DNA from: an uncultured Pelagibacteraceae bacterium
GTDB taxonomy: Bacteria > Pseudomonadota > Alphaproteobacteria > Pelagibacterales > Pelagibacteraceae
DNA length: 56,995 bases
Assembly (NCBI GenBank): GCA_902581695.1
Contig: CACHOW010000004.1
Span: 1 to 56,995 of the forward strand
Reading direction: 5' to 3'
Position 1 is the stretch's first letter. Every line of letters starts with the position of its first letter. The notes below the pieces were generated by a model that did no database searches, was not told the DNA's origin, and saw only the letters and a list, made by a program, of their open reading frames with translations. A program made the translations under genes and the position numbers. Below are positions 8,536 through 14,451 of this stretch, in pieces.

Positions 8536-8793
8536 TTATTTTGTTACAGGTGTACCATCAAGATAATAATTATTTTGATCCAGAACACTTGTGTGCCAGT
8601 TACTTTTGCAATGTTGACATTCTACAAAAGGTTGAGATTTTTCACCTGCTGGAATTAAAGGAATGAAAAAAAGTCTAAAGTAGTCCTTACTTGTTTTGAC
8701 TAAATATCTTTTTATGAAATTACAATTTGGGCAAATAAATTTGCCTTCTGCTTCTGTAAAATATTTCGGTCCATTTCCAAAAATAATAATCAT
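8536..8793 (-). CDS. Zinc-ribbon domain protein
   Basis: An 85-aa protein with two CxxC knuckles, CPNC around residue 22 and CQHC around residue 60, about 35 residues apart, typical of small zinc-ribbon proteins (zinc_ribbon_15-like). Between them is the hydrophobic stretch DYFRLFFIPLIP, which may pack against the membrane or a partner. The N-terminus MIIIFGNGPKYFTE resembles that family. It starts only 2 bp from copy B of the hairpin repeat and leads a two-gene unit with the 54-aa membrane protein. Function unknown; nucleic-acid or protein binding is possible. Confidence 0.7.
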   Translation of the reverse strand: MIIIFGNGPKYFTEAEGKFICPNCNFIKRYLVKTSKDYFRLFFIPLIPAGEKSQPFVECQHCKSNWHTSVLDQNNYYLDGTPVTK

Positions 8794-8794
8794 A

Positions 8795-8822
8795 TATAAG
8801 GGGCATTCTGTTTCACCCTATA
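8795..8822 (+). repeat. Hairpin repeat, copy B (degenerate)
   Basis: This copy keeps GGGGCATTCTGTT of the core but has lost the CCAGG half. Its outer arms still pair (TATA-GGG with CCC-TATA, one bulged A). Unlike the other copies it lies between divergent genes, directly in front of the zinc-ribbon start. It is the weakest of the five. Confidence 0.5.
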
Positions 8823-8860
8823 ATTTAAATACTAACAGAAAATAAAGACTTTTTGAAACA

Positions 8861-8883
8861 CTTCAATGTATTCTTCAATGTAA
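8861..8883 (+). repeat. Short direct repeats, CTTCAATGTA x2
   Basis: Two near-tandem copies of CTTCAATGTA(A) with a 12-bp period lie between repeat copy B and the polysaccharide-lyase-like gene. The same unit occurs three times on the other side of that gene (10047-10080). A small hairpin AGAAAC-CTT-GTTTCT follows at about 8900. Confidence 0.7.
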
Positions 8884-8948
8884 GTTTCTCATATTTGGCA
8901 GAAACCTTGTTTCTCGACTTCATTGTTATAAGGAGGTAAATTTAGAAA

Positions 8949-9998
8949 ATGTTAAAGATAGCATTAATACTAATTTATTTACTATTTAGTTCATCAACAG
9001 TTTTTGCAAATAAAATTGATTGGAAAAAGTGTTTAGGTGAAAATGATACTTCATCATCTTATTCAGCAAAACCTGCTTATTGTTATGGAATTGACTTAAA
9101 GTTACGTTCAGAAAAAGAAATAAAAATATTTATTTATAATCAAAATAATCAAGAAAAATTAGAAAATGATCAAAAAAAAGAATTACCAAAATTATTTGAT
9201 AAAAATAACAAATTAATCAAAGATCTAATTAAATATAAAGAATATATTAAAGTAGTTGAGGAAGATTTTTCAAAAGAATTTAAATATAAAAAAAAAATTT
9301 ATAAAAAAAAATTTCGCTATGACTACACTTTGGTCGGTACACCTAAAAAAAAATATATTGATGCTTTCAAAAAATCTATGAATATAAGCAATCAAGAGAT
9401 GGTTATTACTCTTAGACCTGGTACTAGACAATGGAAAGGTGATAAAAAAAATCGAACAGAAAGAGCAGAATGGGGATTTTATATAATCAATCCTTTAACT
9501 AAATTAATTAATAAAGATAAATTCATCAGGATTGCATTTGATTTTAAATTACCAAAAAATAGTAAAGATTTATTTAAAAACAAAAGAACCATGATTTTTC
9601 AAGCAAAACATGATGGGAACAACAATAACAATATGCCCGGATGGAGTCCTGCATTTGCTTTTTATGTTCAAAAAGGAGGTTCGGCAACTTGTGTTGATTA
9701 TAACAATCAGAGAGATAATATTAATGATCAAATTTATAATAATACTCCTATAAGGATTACAAATATTTATGATGGAAATTGGCATAGAGTAGTTTTTCTA
9801 ATTAAGTACGGTAATGGAAAAAAAGAGGGGCATTGTTCAGTAAAAATAAATGATGAACTTATATTTTCAAAAGTATTTTACGATAACGATTTACTGCCAA
9901 AAGATAATATATTGACTAGATTTGGTGTTTATCGTGATGAGTATGATAAAATTCAGGAAGTTACTTTTGATAATATTGAAGTTGGTTATTACAAATAA
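8949..9998 (+). CDS. Secreted polysaccharide-lyase-like protein
   Basis: A 349-aa protein with a clear signal peptide (LILIYLLFSSSTVFA, cleavage near residue 20) and a Lys-rich low-complexity segment (about residues 60-120). The C-terminal ~200 residues resemble the jelly-roll polysaccharide lyase family (PF14099-like): an R-x-E strand (NRTERAEWGFYI), F-D-F-K-L-P, FQAKHDGNNN, NWHRVVFLIKYGNGKKEGHC, and the end RFGVYRDEYDKIQEVTFDNI. Such enzymes cleave glucuronan- or alginate-type polymers; the substrate here is unknown. It has an unusually strong Shine-Dalgarno for this window, AAGGAGG 12 bp before the ATG. Secreted polysaccharide lyases are not typical of SAR11, and the gene is boxed by repeats, suggesting acquisition. 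Confidence 0.6.
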   Translation: MLKIALILIYLLFSSSTVFANKIDWKKCLGENDTSSSYSAKPAYCYGIDLKLRSEKEIKIFIYNQNNQEKLENDQKKELPKLFDKNNKLIKDLIKYKEYIKVVEEDFSKEFKYKKKIYKKKFRYDYTLVGTPKKKYIDAFKKSMNISNQEMVITLRPGTRQWKGDKKNRTERAEWGFYIINPLTKLINKDKFIRIAFDFKLPKNSKDLFKNKRTMIFQAKHDGNNNNNMPGWSPAFAFYVQKGGSATCVDYNNQRDNINDQIYNNTPIRITNIYDGNWHRVVFLIKYGNGKKEGHCSVKINDELIFSKVFYDNDLLPKDNILTRFGVYRDEYDKIQEVTFDNIEVGYYK

Positions 9999-10000
9999 TT

Positions 10001-10026
10001 GTTATAGACGCACATGCGTGTATAAC
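10001..10026 (+). other. Hairpin directly after the lyase-like gene
   Basis: GTTATA-G-ACGCA-CA-TGCGT-G-TATAAC forms 6 + 5 bp of stem with one G/G mismatch and a 2-nt loop, starting 2 bp after the stop codon. No T-run follows, so it is not a standard intrinsic terminator. It could protect an mRNA 3' end or be a recombination or protein-binding site. Confidence 0.55.
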
Positions 10027-10045
10027 GGTTAAATGTTGGTTAATC

Positions 10046-10080
10046 ACTTCAATGTAACTTCAATGCAAACTTCAATGTAA
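10046..10080 (+). repeat. Short direct repeats, CTTCAATGTAA x3
   Basis: Three near-perfect 11-bp units (47-57, 58-68 with one T-to-C change, 70-80 after a 1-bp insert; add 10000). The same unit occurs twice upstream of the lyase-like gene, in the same orientation, so the gene is flanked by direct-repeat clusters inside the outer hairpin repeats B and C. Confidence 0.75.
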
Positions 10081-10121
10081 GTTCCTTTTGGAAATTGACT
10101 GGGGACAACGGAAACCTTTGG

Positions 10122-10150
10122 AAAGGGGCGTTCTGTATCCGGGTTCCTTT
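10122..10150 (+). repeat. Hairpin repeat, copy C
   Basis: A diverged copy: AAAGGGGCGTTCTGTATCCGG and then GTTCCTTT. The inner stem is kept by compensating changes (TCTG pairs with CGGG around loop TATC), and the outer arms AAAGG and CCTTT pair although they differ from the other copies. It separates the lyase-like segment from the adhesin-E-like segment. Confidence 0.65.
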
Positions 10151-10185
10151 ATTTACTTACTATAGTTAACACCAAATAAGTGAAG

Positions 10186-10210
10186 AGTGTATGCTCTAAG
10201 TGTATGCTCT
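10186..10210 (+). repeat. 13-bp tandem repeat before the adhesin-E-like gene
   Basis: AGTGTATGCTCT occurs twice with a 13-bp period (10186-10197 and 10199-10210), followed by five T. AAGAG at the left can pair with CTCTT at the right, giving a weak terminator-like fold. An extended -10-like sequence TGCTATAGT ends 6 bp before the chosen ATG at 10239. Confidence 0.6.
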
Positions 10211-10238
10211 TTTTGTTAAAATCTGCTATAGTGTGATT

Positions 10239-10637
10239 ATGAAAAAAATATTTTTTTTTATCTTTTTTATTTTATTTTTTAGCACTAGTGTTATTGCAGA
10301 TTGGACTTTCATCGCATCAGGTGGTAATGGGGCAATAAAAATTTATATTGATAAAAAAACAATAAGATCCAATGGAAACACCGTAGTTTGGTGGCAACTC
10401 GATTCATATAAAGAAAAAATACCAGGTAGTGATTTAACTATCTTTTCAAACATTGCTAAAACCGAAGGTGATTGTCTTAGAGATGGGAGAAAAGATTTAT
10501 ATATTGCGTACTATGATCAAAAAATGGGAAAAGGTAATAAAGTATTAGAAGATACAAATCCATCAAAAGAGTGGGTTTATAACGAACCTGGTGAAGTTTA
10601 TTATAATACTTTAAGATTTGTGTGTGATAATAAATAG
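10239..10637 (+). CDS. Secreted surface-adhesin E-like small protein
   Basis: A 132-aa exported protein. I start it at the ATG giving MKKIFFFIFFILFFSTSVIA, a classical signal peptide; the track start 13 codons earlier would bury it. The mature part begins DWTFIASGGNGAIKIYIDKK, then has a W-W-Q-L strand, a single Cys pair (EGDCLRDGRK and RFVCDNK), and the pattern W..i......y.Ya.yD of the surface-adhesin E (PF16747-like) family, a small periplasmic or outer-membrane fold of unknown role. It is the only gene between hairpin repeats C and D. Confidence 0.6.
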   Translation: MKKIFFFIFFILFFSTSVIADWTFIASGGNGAIKIYIDKKTIRSNGNTVVWWQLDSYKEKIPGSDLTIFSNIAKTEGDCLRDGRKDLYIAYYDQKMGKGNKVLEDTNPSKEWVYNEPGEVYYNTLRFVCDNK

Positions 10638-10654
10638 TTCTATTTAATTAGTAG

Positions 10655-10679
10655 GGGGCGTTCTGTTGCCAGGTGCCCC
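10655..10679 (+). repeat. Hairpin repeat, copy D (best conserved)
   Basis: This copy forms a complete 25-nt hairpin: GGGGCG pairs with TGCCCC (one G-U), then one bulged T, then TCTG-TTGC-CAGG. No T-tract follows. It lies 17 bp after the adhesin-E-like gene. Confidence 0.8.
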
Positions 10680-10737
10680 GAACTTTGTACCATTATTCGT
10701 GAATAATTTGAATTGAAAAGATAGAATTTTAAAGAGT

Positions 10738-10758
10738 ATTCCGTCCATATTCCGTCCA
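10738..10758 (+). repeat. ATTCCGTCCA x2 before the nuclease gene
   Basis: Two direct copies of ATTCCGTCCA, 1 bp apart, lie 26 bp before the nuclease start. A third copy overlaps the last base of the gene's stop region (12643-12652). The word is unusually GC-rich for its surroundings. Confidence 0.7.
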
Positions 10759-10783
10759 GAGTTTTTGTGTTAGCTTATTTATT

Positions 10784-12643
10784 ATGAAAGAAAAATGGAC
10801 AAAAGAAATCGTACTTAAAGACGCAAAAAAATATAATTCAAAATCAGAATGGGCGAAGAACTCAAATAGTTCATATAATTCTGCGAGAAAAAATGGTTGG
10901 TTTGCAAAAGCAACTAGTCACATGGATAGACCAGACATGACGAGAAAATGGACAAAACAAAATGTTATAAAAAATGCAAAAAAATTTAAAACAATAAAAG
11001 AATGGACCAATAATTTTAGTGGAGCTTATGATGCAGCATTTAACAAAGGTTGGTTGAGGGAAGCAACAGCTCATATGGTTAGACCAGCCTGGAAAGGATT
11101 AAGAATTTGGACAAAAGAAAAAATCCTTGATGATGCTAAGAAATTTAAACATAGAGTTAGATGGGGTGAAAAGAGTGGAGGAGCATATGCTGCAGCACAA
11201 AGAATGGGTATTTTAAAATTAGCCACTAAACATATGATAAGACCAAGTACCAAGGGAGTTAATTTAGGTCGAAGAAGTCCAGCTAAATGGACTGATGAGC
11301 TTTTAAAAAATTCAGCCTCTAAATATAAAACTGTTAAAGAATGGCGAACTAAAGAAGAAAGTGCTTATGCTACTGCATCAGCAAGAGGACTTTTAAAAGA
11401 ACTCACAAAACGAATGATAAAAATTGGAGAGAAAGGATACTGGACAAAAGAAAAAGTTAAACATTCTGTGCTAAAATATAAAACAAAGGTTGAATGGATA
11501 ACTAATGATCCAGCTGCATATAGGGCATGTTTAAAAAATAGTTGGATTGATGAACTAACTAATCACATGACACCAATTGGAAATAAAAAAATGCGTTGTG
11601 TTTATAGCATTTCAGTTGTTGGAAAAAAAATAATTTATATAGGGTTAACAGGTTATTTTGAAAGAAGAATGAGAGACCATTTTGAAACTAAAAGAATAAC
11701 AAAATTGATTAAAGAACATGGCAAAAATTCAATAATAACCAAACAATTAACAAAATATATTTTAGCAGATGAAGCTATCAAAATTGAAGACAAATTAATT
11801 AATCACTATAGAAAAAAGAAATATATTGTCCTCAACCGCGCTAAAGCAGGAAGTCTTGGAGGAACAACCATTAAATGGACAAAAGAAAAAATTTTAATTG
11901 AAGCTAAAAAATATCAAACAATAAAAGATTGGTTAAAGAAAGATAAACTAAGCTACTCTGCAGCTTGGTCGATGAATATTCTAAATCAGGCCACAAAACA
12001 CATGACCAGATTATGGGAAAAAAAATGGACAGATGAAAAAGTTATTAAAACTGCCTTAAAGTTTAAATCTTTTAAAACTTGGGTAGAAAAAGATAAAAAA
12101 TCTTATGCGGCAGCTAGAGCTAGAAAATTGTTAAATGACCCTAGAATAACTAAACATCTTATAAAAATTTCAGGATTGCCAATATATAAATGGACAAAAG
12201 ATAAAGTATTAAAAGACTCAAAAAAATACAATTCAAGATCAGAATGGAAAAAAAATTCTCCTGCAGCATATAGAGGCGCAAGAGAAAGAGGATATTTTTT
12301 AAAAGCTGTTGCACATATGAAGAAGCCTCCGCTACACGGAATTTGGACAAAGGAAAATATTATTAAAAATGCAAAAGCATTTAAATCTATAAAAGAATGG
12401 ATGAAAAAGGAACCAGGTGCATATGGAGCTGCTCAAAAGAAAAAGCTTCTTAAAAAAGCCACTCAACATATGAAAAGATTATGGGAAAAAAAGTGGGATA
12501 AAAAAACTGTTATGAAAAGCGCAAGAAAATTTAAATTATCTTCTCGATGGAAAGATACTTATCCCAGTGCCCCTGCTGCTGCTAGACGTTTAGGTATCTA
12601 CAAACAAGCAACCAAGCATATGACTGATGGAAGATTCAAATAA
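10784..12643 (+). CDS. GIY-YIG nuclease embedded in ten ~50-aa repeats
   Basis: A 619-aa, very basic protein. Residues ~1-270 are five repeats of 51-60 aa, 271-363 are a GIY-YIG nuclease-like domain, and 364-619 are five more repeats. Each repeat follows K-W-T-K-E-x-(I/V)-..-A-K-K-Y/F-K-(S/T)-x-x-E-W ... A-Y-x-A-A-x-x-x-G-x-L-x-x-A-T-x-H-M. The nuclease part shows VYSI...IYIGLTG, ERRMRDHF with the expected Arg, and a Glu in AIKIEDKLINHY, then VLNRAKAGSLGG. GIY-YIG domains cut DNA in homing, repair and restriction enzymes; repeats of this W...HM type occur in phage and mobile endonuclease-like proteins and are probably DNA-binding, which is inference. It is bounded by hairpin repeats D and E and by ATTCCGTCCA copies. 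It is not interrupted, so probably functional. Confidence 0.75.
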   Translation: MKEKWTKEIVLKDAKKYNSKSEWAKNSNSSYNSARKNGWFAKATSHMDRPDMTRKWTKQNVIKNAKKFKTIKEWTNNFSGAYDAAFNKGWLREATAHMVRPAWKGLRIWTKEKILDDAKKFKHRVRWGEKSGGAYAAAQRMGILKLATKHMIRPSTKGVNLGRRSPAKWTDELLKNSASKYKTVKEWRTKEESAYATASARGLLKELTKRMIKIGEKGYWTKEKVKHSVLKYKTKVEWITNDPAAYRACLKNSWIDELTNHMTPIGNKKMRCVYSISVVGKKIIYIGLTGYFERRMRDHFETKRITKLIKEHGKNSIITKQLTKYILADEAIKIEDKLINHYRKKKYIVLNRAKAGSLGGTTIKWTKEKILIEAKKYQTIKDWLKKDKLSYSAAWSMNILNQATKHMTRLWEKKWTDEKVIKTALKFKSFKTWVEKDKKSYAAARARKLLNDPRITKHLIKISGLPIYKWTKDKVLKDSKKYNSRSEWKKNSPAAYRGARERGYFLKAVAHMKKPPLHGIWTKENIIKNAKAFKSIKEWMKKEPGAYGAAQKKKLLKKATQHMKRLWEKKWDKKTVMKSARKFKLSSRWKDTYPSAPAAARRLGIYKQATKHMTDGRFK

Positions 12644-12652
12644 TTCCGTCCA
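12643..12652 (+). repeat. ATTCCGTCCA, third copy after the nuclease gene
   Basis: Same orientation as the two copies at 10738-10758, so the nuclease gene sits between direct repeats of this 10-mer. Its first base is the last base of the stop codon. Confidence 0.7.
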
Positions 12653-12717
12653 CAGGCCGACTCATAAGGTTGCATTTTGAAATTAATATTGAGAACACTA
12701 ACTAATTAGAAAAAAGT

Positions 12718-12745
12718 TAGGGGCGTTCTGTTGCCAGGTGTCCTA
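12718..12745 (+). repeat. Hairpin repeat, copy E (right end of the array)
   Basis: Core GGGGCGTTCTGTTGCCAGG followed by TGTCC, the inner stem identical to copies A and D. The outer arms TAGG and CCTA pair, with one bulged G and G-U pairs. The element ends at the base before the stop codon of the convergent 39-aa gene, mirroring how copy A abuts the glycosyltransferase stop. Confidence 0.8.
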
Positions 12746-12865
12746 TCATAAATTCATATCAGGCCAGTCTTTATCATTATATTTCTTAAGTTCTCTTTCG
12801 GTAAAAGGTCTAAATAGCACCCAACCAACAACAATTACTAAAGTTAAAAGGATTAATGTTTTCAT
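12746..12865 (-). CDS. 39-aa single-pass membrane peptide
   Basis: Found by reading the minus strand; it is below the track cut-off. MKTLILLTLVIVVGWVLFRP is an N-terminal membrane anchor, followed by a short charged tail (TERELKKYNDKDWPD). It starts 3 bp after the hydratase-family gene and is the last gene of the minus-strand operon. A similar peptide (MKTISIFLLLIYWS...) occurs at 22862-22999. Function unknown. Confidence 0.5.
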   Translation of the reverse strand: MKTLILLTLVIVVGWVLFRPFTERELKKYNDKDWPDMNL

Positions 12866-12868
12866 CTT

Positions 12869-13642
12869 TTATCTAATTATTGCTTTTACAGATCCAATTT
12901 TATCAACTTTACCTGTGTAAAGGCCTTTACTTTTTATTGGGACTACACCAACCGAGGAACCAGTAAAAACCCAAAAATCTTTACTTAAGTTTATTTTATC
13001 TTTTTTTACTTTATTTAAAACAAATCTTAATGAGTTTAACGGATTAATATAAACTGTATTGGTATTTCCATCTACACTTTGGTTTACTTTTTTGTTAGAA
13101 ATATTTGTTTTTAAGTTACCTATATTAATTTTTTTATATTTTTTAATTGATCCTACTAAAAATTTTACATTAGCACCAAAATCACTACATAAGTCGCCAA
13201 ATGAGGTAATACCTTTTTTTCTTTGTCTATAACCAACAACTTCAATGCAAGGGGCCATATGTGAAATATATTTAGATATATTTTTCATGGTAATTGATCT
13301 TTTAGATGAAAAAAATTTTTTTTTAATTTTGTAGCAAACTTCAAGCTCAATACCTAAAGTTGCTTTATTGATTTTTACACTTTTACCACTTTTTAAAAGA
13401 TTTCTTTCATACACTGATGCGTAAAAAGGTTCTTTTTCCTTTAATTTCTTAATTAAAGGAATTCCTGTGCCAGCTGCTTTAAAACCAATTACTGGGAGTT
13501 TTATTTTACTTTCACAAAGTTTCCTTAATTTTTGTGCTTCCTTAATTTTCTTTGTAAACTTCGATGGAATTGGAGCAATAATTTTATTTTTAAGAAATGC
13601 TTTTACAAGTTTATCAGAAGTTTTTTCAATTAATTTTTTCAT
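12869..13642 (-). CDS. 2-keto-4-pentenoate hydratase / fumarylacetoacetase-family protein
   Basis: A 257-aa soluble protein of the FAH/MhpD-like superfamily. The typical pieces are in order: GFKAAGTGIPLIKKL near the N-terminus, the acidic metal-site strand LGIELEVCYKI near residue 95, PCIEVVGYRQ near 130, a D-x-x-x-x-F-G-A-N element near 150, and NPLNSLRFVLN near 200. Hydratases of this family add water to 2-hydroxypentadienoate or split related acids, using Mg and conserved Glu/Asp residues. The substrate is not predictable. The start overlaps the stop of the M23 gene by 4 bp, so translation is probably coupled. Confidence 0.6.
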   Translation of the reverse strand: MKKLIEKTSDKLVKAFLKNKIIAPIPSKFTKKIKEAQKLRKLCESKIKLPVIGFKAAGTGIPLIKKLKEKEPFYASVYERNLLKSGKSVKINKATLGIELEVCYKIKKKFFSSKRSITMKNISKYISHMAPCIEVVGYRQRKKGITSFGDLCSDFGANVKFLVGSIKKYKKINIGNLKTNISNKKVNQSVDGNTNTVYINPLNSLRFVLNKVKKDKINLSKDFWVFTGSSVGVVPIKSKGLYTGKVDKIGSVKAIIR

Positions 13643-14451
13643 AAAGCCGAGTTTAGCAATGACATTGGATCAAGTCTAGTTTGAAACCAATTTACTCTAA
13701 AATCCAAATGTGGACCTGTTGACCTACCGGTTGAACCTACTGTTCCTATGATATCTCCTTGATTTATTTGATCACCCACTGAAACCATAACATTTTCCAA
13801 ATGTGAATATATTGTTGAAATTCCGTGACCATGATCCATGATAATAGTTCCACCAGTATAATATAGATCATCTTCTGCCATCGTCACTGTCCCTGAAGCT
13901 GATGATTTAATCATAGTTCCTTTTTTAGCGGCAATATCAATTCCATAGTGGGGCCATTTAGGTTTACCATTCAAAATTCTCTGACTTCCATAAACACCAC
14001 TGATGATCCCTTCAACTGGCATAATAAACTGATCTTTAAAGAAAGGTAAATTTGAATTTATTGCTCTTGCCTCACCAATTTTATTATTTTCCTCCTTAAT
14101 TCTTTTATATACAGATTCAGGAGGTGTAACCTTGCTTTCTTCTAACCCATCTATTCTTTGGATATTATATTTTCTTTTTAAAACCTTCTTTATTATCTTT
14201 TCTTTTTTTTCATCCTTAATTTTTGTTATGACTAAATCAAATTTTCTATCTCTATCTATTCCAAATACAAAATACCCATCTTGAGAAACTTTAACTTCTT
14301 TTTTATCAATCATAATTTTTGATGATGAGTCAGTAATACCAACAATATAATGACCTTGTAAGAACTTACCTTTGAATTCAACTGCATTTAAATGAGTGTT
14401 TGTAAAAAAAACTAATAAAATGAATAATCGATTAATTATTTTGCAGTCCAT
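13639..14451 (-). CDS. M23-family (LytM/peptidase) periplasmic protein with altered active site
   Basis: A 270-aa exported protein with an N-terminal hydrophobic signal (LFILLVFFTNTHLNA), a middle beta/linker region, and a C-terminal M23 LytM domain. M23 enzymes are Zn endopeptidases cutting peptidoglycan cross-bridges. The first Zn motif is present (HYGIDIA, H-x-x-x-D), as are HGHGISTIYSHLENV and VGDQINQGDIIGTVGSTG. In the last motif, normally G-P-H-L-H-F/W, the window has GPHLDFRVNW, so one of the two histidines, a Zn ligand in active enzymes, is Asp. The protein may be a non-catalytic regulator or a weak variant. It overlaps the SDR by 16 bp and the hydratase by 4 bp. Confidence 0.8.
   Translation of the reverse strand: MDCKIINRLFILLVFFTNTHLNAVEFKGKFLQGHYIVGITDSSSKIMIDKKEVKVSQDGYFVFGIDRDRKFDLVITKIKDEKKEKIIKKVLKRKYNIQRIDGLEESKVTPPESVYKRIKEENNKIGEARAINSNLPFFKDQFIMPVEGIISGVYGSQRILNGKPKWPHYGIDIAAKKGTMIKSSASGTVTMAEDDLYYTGGTIIMDHGHGISTIYSHLENVMVSVGDQINQGDIIGTVGSTGRSTGPHLDFRVNWFQTRLDPMSLLNSAL

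Noticed and set aside
8321-12745. Hairpin repeats as classical integron attC sites
   Set aside because: attC sites need RYYYAAC and GTTRRRY core boxes around a longer imperfect palindrome; these copies are about 25-34 bp and lack both boxes, and no integron integrase is in the window.
8321-12745. Hairpin repeats as a CRISPR array
   Set aside because: Spacings of 0.5-2 kb with genes between copies, not 25-40-bp spacers; no cas genes.
8321-12745. Hairpin repeats as intrinsic terminators
   Set aside because: No T-run follows any copy and copy B lies in front of divergent genes; a role in RNA 3' ends is not excluded.
12738-12920. Plus-strand 60-aa ORF over the end of the array
   Set aside because: Overlaps the antisense 39-aa peptide, repeat E and the hydratase gene end; composition looks like antisense translation.
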